A stretch of 10,005 nucleotides of DNA. Origin: Bacteroidia bacterium. GTDB taxonomy: Bacteria; Bacteroidota; Bacteroidia; Bacteroidales; BM520. Under the pieces are notes generated by a model that saw only the letters and a list, made by a program, of their open reading frames with translations, was not told the DNA's origin and ran no database searches. The stretch spans positions 1 to 10,005 of the forward strand of contig RZYD01000064.1 of the NCBI GenBank assembly GCA_009930445.1, written 5' to 3'. The number at the start of each line of letters is the position of its first letter. Position 1 is the first letter of the stretch. Made by a program: the position numbers and the translations under genes. This document shows, piece by piece, positions 5,890 through 10,005 of the stretch.

Positions 5890-8478
5890 ATGAACTTTAA
5901 CAATTTTACCGTAAAAGCACAGGAAGCCATACAACTGGCGCAACAACAGGCAGAACAGTACCGGAATCAGGGCATAGAAACCGGGCACCTGCTGAAAGGC
6001 GTGTTACTATCGGATGATCATATCATACCCTGGATTATCAAAAAACACGGAGCTTCACCCGAAATGACCGAAAAAGCACTCGACAGGATACTGCAATCCT
6101 ATCCAAACACCGGCGGAGGGGGAGAACCCTTCCTCACACCCGGAGCTTCCCGTGCCCTTCAGCAAGCCGCAAAGGAACAGGCCGCAATGAAAGACAGCTT
6201 CGTCTCCATTGAGCATATTTTATTGGGCATTCTTACTGGCAACGATGCAGTTGCCGCATTATTAAAAGATAATGGATTAACAGAAAAATCACTTAAAGAC
6301 GCTATTCTGGAACTCAGAAAAGGCTCGACCATCAATTCAGCTACCGCTGAAGAAACCTACGATGCACTCAACCGCTATGCCCGCAACTTAAACGAACTGG
6401 CGGCAAATAACAAACTCGACCCCGTAATTGGCCGTGATGAAGAAATTCGCAGAATCCTTCAGGTACTCTCAAGGCGCACTAAAAACAACCCCATTCTCAT
6501 CGGAGAACCCGGTGTGGGAAAAACAGCCATCGCCGAAGGAATTGCTCACCGGATTATACAAGGCGATATTCCCGACAACCTGAAAAGCAAACGCATATTT
6601 TCGCTCGACATGGGTGCGCTCATTGCCGGTGCAAAATACAAAGGTGAATTTGAAGAGCGGCTGAAAAGTGTTGTAAAAGAAGTGATTGCTTCCGAAGGAG
6701 AAATTATTCTCTTTATCGATGAAATCCATACCCTGGTGGGTGCCGGTGCCGGGGAAGGCGCTATGGACGCTGCGAATATCCTGAAACCCGCATTGGCCCG
6801 TGGTGAACTCAGGGCAGTAGGCGCCACTACACTGAAAGAGTACCAGAAATATTTTGAAAAAGATAAAGCACTTGAACGACGATTCCAGACCGTTATGGTG
6901 AACGAACCCGATGTGGCTTCTTCAGTATCAATTCTGCGTGGGCTGAAAGAACGGTATGAAATTCATCATCAGGTACGGATAAAAGATGAAGCCATTCTGG
7001 CCGCTGTCGAATTATCCAATCGTTACATTTCTGATCGCTTTTTGCCCGATAAAGCGATCGACCTGATTGATGAAGCAGCAGCCAAACTACGTATGGAAAT
7101 AAACAGCGTTCCCGAAGAACTCGATGAAGCAGAACGAAAAATCAGACAACTTGAAATCGAACGGGAAGCCATTAAACGAGAAAATGACACTCAAAAACTG
7201 GCCGCTTTAAATGAAGAATATGCACAACTCAGCACGACCCGCGACAGCCTGAAAGCAAAATGGAACCTGGAAAAAGGCGTTGTGGAAAAAATTCAGTACT
7301 ACAAAAAACAGATCGACGACCTGCGAAAAGAGGCGGAACGGGCGGAACGCGATGGTGATTACGGAAAAGTAGCAGAAATCCGCTACGGATTTATTAAAGA
7401 AGCAGAAAGAAATCTTGAAGAACATAAACAACAACTCGAAACTATGCAATCGGGTAGTGTTCTGGTAAAAGAAGAGGTTATGGCGGAGGATATTGCAGAA
7501 GTTGTTTCACGGTGGACGGGTATTCCGGTAGCCAGAATGTTACAAAGCGAACGCGAAAAACTGCTGCATCTTGAAGAAGAGTTACACAAAAGGGTGGTGG
7601 GGCAGGATCAGGCCATAGAAGCCCTTTCGGATGCCATACGTCGCAGTCGGGCCGGGTTACAGGACGAATCAAAACCTATAGGCTCCTTTATCTTTCTTGG
7701 CACCACCGGCGTTGGAAAAACAGAACTCGCCAGAGCCCTGGCAGAAATACTCTTTGACAACGAAAACGCTATGGTACGGATTGATATGTCAGAATATCAG
7801 GAACGCCATGCCGTTTCCAGGCTCATTGGAGCGCCTCCCGGTTATGTGGGGTATGATGAAAGTGGACAGCTTACGGAAGCCATCCGGCGTAAACCCTATT
7901 CCGTAGTACTCCTCGATGAAATGGAAAAAGCACATCCTGATGTTTTTAATATTCTGCTGCAAATTCTTGACGACGGAAGGCTGACCGATAACAAAGGGCG
8001 TGTGGTAAACTTTAAAAATACACTGCTGATTATGACCTCTAACATTGGCTCGCGCCTGATTAGTGAAAGCTTAAGCAATGGCGACACCCTGTCAGACGAA
8101 AAACTGGAAGCCACACAACAAAAAGTTTTCGCATTATTAAAACAACAGATGAAACCTGAATTTCTCAACCGTATTGATGAAATAATCATGTTTACACCGC
8201 TCTCGGCCAGGGAAATCCGTGACATTGCCCATTTGCAATTAAATCAATTAGCCGGAATGCTAAAAAAACAGGGCATCACAATTTCCTTTAGTGATGCGGC
8301 AATCACCCTTCTGGCAGATATGGGGTATGACCCACAGTACGGAGCACGGCCAATAAAACGTGTTATCCGGAAAAACATCATGAATGCCTTATCAAAAGCT
8401 ATTCTGTCGGGCACTGTTTCGCCCGGCGAAGCGATAAAAACAGAAGTAAAAGAGGGGGCGTTCGTATTTGAACACTAA
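5890..8478 (+). CDS. clpB: ATP-dependent disaggregase ClpB (Hsp100)
   Basis: ClpB is a cytosolic hexameric AAA+ chaperone that threads aggregated proteins through its central pore, working with DnaK/DnaJ/GrpE. This copy has 862 residues, the usual full length (E. coli about 857). The N-domain is at 1-145, starting MNFNNFTVKAQEAIQLA. NBD1 has Walker A GEPGVGKT (205-212), pore loop GAKYKGEFEER (247-257, Tyr250), Walker B LFIDE (274-278) and arginine fingers at 330-331. A coiled-coil middle domain lies at about 405-525; this domain separates ClpB from ClpA. NBD2 has Walker A GTTGVGKT (604-611), pore loop GYVGYDE (651-657), Walker B VVLLDE (672-677), arginine finger Arg761 in NRIDE and sensor-2 GAR (818-820). 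No IGL/IGF loop for ClpP docking is seen, as expected for a disaggregase rather than a protease partner. All catalytic residues appear intact. The gene stands alone with its own likely promoter and converges on the next gene. Confidence 0.98.
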   Translation: MNFNNFTVKAQEAIQLAQQQAEQYRNQGIETGHLLKGVLLSDDHIIPWIIKKHGASPEMTEKALDRILQSYPNTGGGGEPFLTPGASRALQQAAKEQAAMKDSFVSIEHILLGILTGNDAVAALLKDNGLTEKSLKDAILELRKGSTINSATAEETYDALNRYARNLNELAANNKLDPVIGRDEEIRRILQVLSRRTKNNPILIGEPGVGKTAIAEGIAHRIIQGDIPDNLKSKRIFSLDMGALIAGAKYKGEFEERLKSVVKEVIASEGEIILFIDEIHTLVGAGAGEGAMDAANILKPALARGELRAVGATTLKEYQKYFEKDKALERRFQTVMVNEPDVASSVSILRGLKERYEIHHQVRIKDEAILAAVELSNRYISDRFLPDKAIDLIDEAAAKLRMEINSVPEELDEAERKIRQLEIEREAIKRENDTQKLAALNEEYAQLSTTRDSLKAKWNLEKGVVEKIQYYKKQIDDLRKEAERAERDGDYGKVAEIRYGFIKEAERNLEEHKQQLETMQSGSVLVKEEVMAEDIAEVVSRWTGIPVARMLQSEREKLLHLEEELHKRVVGQDQAIEALSDAIRRSRAGLQDESKPIGSFIFLGTTGVGKTELARALAEILFDNENAMVRIDMSEYQERHAVSRLIGAPPGYVGYDESGQLTEAIRRKPYSVVLLDEMEKAHPDVFNILLQILDDGRLTDNKGRVVNFKNTLLIMTSNIGSRLISESLSNGDTLSDEKLEATQQKVFALLKQQMKPEFLNRIDEIIMFTPLSAREIRDIAHLQLNQLAGMLKKQGITISFSDAAITLLADMGYDPQYGARPIKRVIRKNIMNALSKAILSGTVSPGEAIKTEVKEGAFVFEH

Positions 8479-8483
8479 ACGCC

Positions 8484-10005
8484 TCATTTCACTAACTTCA
8501 CCGTGAAGCGATTTTCAGGTTGCGTAAAACGAAGCAGGTAAACCCCGCGTTCCAGAGAACGAATATCAACGGGTACGCCAAATTCAAGCGAAGAAAGTGC
8601 CATCCGTCGTTGCCCGTCGAGGCTGAATATTTCCAGTAATCCGGGGCTGCCGGAACCCAGAATGCGGATAATCTCACGGGCCGGATTGGGAACAACCGAA
8701 ACAGGCAGCGAATGGCTTTCCCGGGTGCCGATAATATAATCAACATATACAGTAAGCGACTCCGACCACTGGCTTTCGCCACAAGCATTTATTGCCCGCA
8801 CGTAAATCTCAGCCGGACCGGTATACGGGTTAAAATCAACATGCAATGCCGTATCACCATTCACCAGAATCTCAGCAATTCCAGTTGGCATTATTTCCCA
8901 ATAATAGGCCTCCGCATGAGTTACCGGAGGGATAGTGTACACATATTCACCCAGATTATACCCCGGAATGTCGTCACCTTGCGGTTGTACAGGAACTCCG
9001 GGCAAAGGATTTATGGCCACAACCATCGCGTCTTCGGCCTGTTCTCCACCGTAAGCAATCAGGGTAAGCACAACTTCTCCCGCTTCCACATCCTGATCGC
9101 CATGATAATATTCAGGCGAGAGAACCGATGGATTGTTAAAGGTGCCATCACCTGAAGTAAGCCATTGCAGGGAGGTATAATTACTGGCCAGTCCATGCAG
9201 AAACACCGTATCCCCCTCACAAATTTCCTGATTCTGACCTGCATTTACAGTTGGCAGATCCGAAAACTCCGGGAAATAAATAAAATCGATCATTACACCA
9301 TCCTCCGTACGCTGTGCCGAAGCGTCGTCTTTCACATACCGCCATTCAAAAGTATACGGGCCTGGCCCGGTATTGTACGTATGCTCAGTCCACGGTTGCT
9401 CTCCTCCCCAAGACCCCATCAACACAGAATTCATATAAAACTCCAGTACATCGGAAGGGTCGGAGGCTGTTTTTTTCATAAAAGAAATCTTTCCAAAACC
9501 CTGACACTCGGCAGAAAGGATTAGCGAGGAAGTCTGGTTATCGCCAATCGGTCCGCTTTGGGCACCAAAAACCCCATGTCGGGCCGCCTCTTCCGAAATA
9601 ATCCATGGCATATCCCCTGAAAAATCCCATGAGAAAGCGGAGAAGTCACCGGTTTCAAAATCTTCATCAGGAGCTCGGGCCGTAGTAAAATGCCATACTG
9701 AGCCGGTAGTCATCCCAAACTGATTCACGGCATCCACGCGCCAATAATATGTTGTCAGGAAATCCAGGGGTAATTCCGGGAGATAAGAATCGGTCTGAAG
9801 CACCATCCCATTTAAAATATTGGAAGGTGGATTATCGGTACCAAAACTAAGTTGATAATAATCAGGGAGGCCACCATTTCCCTGCTGCCATTGAAGCTCA
9901 GTATAAACAGACACGCCGGCCATACCATCTTCAGGGGAGATATTCACCACGGAGAGCGGAGGATTAATTACCGCAACAGCATCCAGGTCAAATCCGGCAT
10001 CCGCA
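8484..10005 (-). CDS. Modular T9SS-secreted surface protein (C-terminal 506 residues; N-terminus beyond right edge)
   Basis: The frame is open from the right edge to a TGA at 8484-8486. A GTG at 9950 is not taken as the start because coding continues upstream (ADAGFDLDAVAVINPPLSVV) and no signal peptide follows it. Domains in order: an Fn3-like module to about 9675 (TTYYWRVDAVNQFG, later WHFTTARAP); a jelly-roll or MAM/adhesin-like module, about 9665-9267 (FETGDFSAFSW, later SGPIGDNQTSSLIL, later TFEWRYVKD); a Bacteroidota Ig/PKD-like module, about 9254-9012 (VNAGQNQEICEGDTVFL, later SGDGTFNNPSVLSPEY); another Ig/Fn3-like module, about 9005-8739 (YYWEIMPTG, later IYVRAINACGESQWS); and a C-terminal sorting domain. 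The protein should be exported by Sec, moved across the outer membrane by the type IX system, and attached or released. A catalytic domain may lie in the missing N-terminal part; none is visible. The gene converges on clpB with 5 bp between stops. Confidence 0.9.
   Translation of the reverse strand, partial: ADAGFDLDAVAVINPPLSVVNISPEDGMAGVSVYTELQWQQGNGGLPDYYQLSFGTDNPPSNILNGMVLQTDSYLPELPLDFLTTYYWRVDAVNQFGMTTGSVWHFTTARAPDEDFETGDFSAFSWDFSGDMPWIISEEAARHGVFGAQSGPIGDNQTSSLILSAECQGFGKISFMKKTASDPSDVLEFYMNSVLMGSWGGEQPWTEHTYNTGPGPYTFEWRYVKDDASAQRTEDGVMIDFIYFPEFSDLPTVNAGQNQEICEGDTVFLHGLASNYTSLQWLTSGDGTFNNPSVLSPEYYHGDQDVEAGEVVLTLIAYGGEQAEDAMVVAINPLPGVPVQPQGDDIPGYNLGEYVYTIPPVTHAEAYYWEIMPTGIAEILVNGDTALHVDFNPYTGPAEIYVRAINACGESQWSESLTVYVDYIIGTRESHSLPVSVVPNPAREIIRILGSGSPGLLEIFSLDGQRRMALSSLEFGVPVDIRSLERGVYLLRFTQPENRFTVKLVK
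8487..8705 (-). other. T9SS type-A C-terminal sorting domain (region of the cargo gene)
   Basis: The last 73 residues hold the hallmarks of the type-A sorting signal: VVPNPAREIIRI at the start, LLEIFSLDGQRR in the middle, then VDIRSLERGVYLLRF and a final FTVKLVK. In known systems the domain is recognised by the T9SS outer-membrane machinery and cut off by the PorU sortase. Its presence implies a full T9SS elsewhere in the genome. Confidence 0.93.
8496..8515 (+). terminator. Weak hairpin with short T-run downstream of clpB
   Basis: CTTCA (8496-8500) and TGAAG (8504-8508) pair around a CCG loop, followed by CGATTTT. It begins 17 bases past the clpB stop and lies inside the 3' coding end of the opposing gene (the FTVKLVK codons). 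A five-pair stem and four T residues make a poor terminator; it is listed because nothing better lies near the clpB end. Confidence 0.2.

Noticed and set aside
7699..7722. Second Walker A reads GTTGVGKT rather than GPTGVGKT
   Set aside because: The essential G, K and T are intact and, as I recall, Thr here is common in Bacteroidota ClpB.
6469..8225. Several antisense open frames within clpB
   Set aside because: They are low-complexity shadows of a strongly conserved gene on the other strand.
8712..9524. Two plus-strand open frames opposite the T9SS cargo gene
   Set aside because: The opposite strand encodes clear domain motifs throughout; these frames show none.
9948..9950. GTG as the true start of the T9SS cargo gene
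   Set aside because: The frame stays open to the window edge with plausible coding sequence, and no signal peptide follows the GTG, as an exported protein requires.

Overview
The window looks like chromosomal DNA of a Bacteroidota bacterium, most likely a Bacteroidia-type organism. Four things point that way. A protein on the right edge ends in a type IX secretion system (T9SS) type-A sorting domain. The candidate promoters resemble the Bacteroidota -33 TTG / -7 TAnnTTTG pattern rather than -35/-10 boxes. Start codons lack clear Shine-Dalgarno sequences. Signal peptides end in the AQ(Q) form common in the phylum. Genus or species cannot be read from the sequence.

Layout, left to right. (1) A gene on the minus strand runs off the left edge; only its signal peptide and about 20 mature residues are visible (137 to 1). 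(2) A 144-bp divergent intergenic region holds candidate promoters for both directions and a 16-bp dyad over one of them. (3) Two plus-strand genes separated by 11 bp follow: a 555-residue predicted outer-membrane beta-barrel (282-1949), then a 1271-residue exported protein (1961-5776) with beta-rich Ig/Fn3-like modules at its N-terminus and a long cysteine-bearing coiled-coil remainder. (4) A 113-bp intergenic region contains an imperfect hairpin with a T-run, two copies of a CATTTTG dyad-like element 32 bp apart, and a candidate promoter. (5) A complete clpB disaggregase gene (5890-8478). (6) A convergent minus-strand gene, cut by the right edge, encodes a modular T9SS cargo protein; its stop is 5 bp from the clpB stop.

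The barrel gene and the giant coiled-coil gene look like one transcription unit whose products act together at the outer membrane, and this pair is the least explained part of the window. clpB is an ordinary cytosolic protein-quality-control gene with its own probable promoter. The T9SS cargo gene is an independent surface or secreted protein. No RNA genes, CRISPR arrays, insertion sequences, or phage or plasmid functions were recognised.
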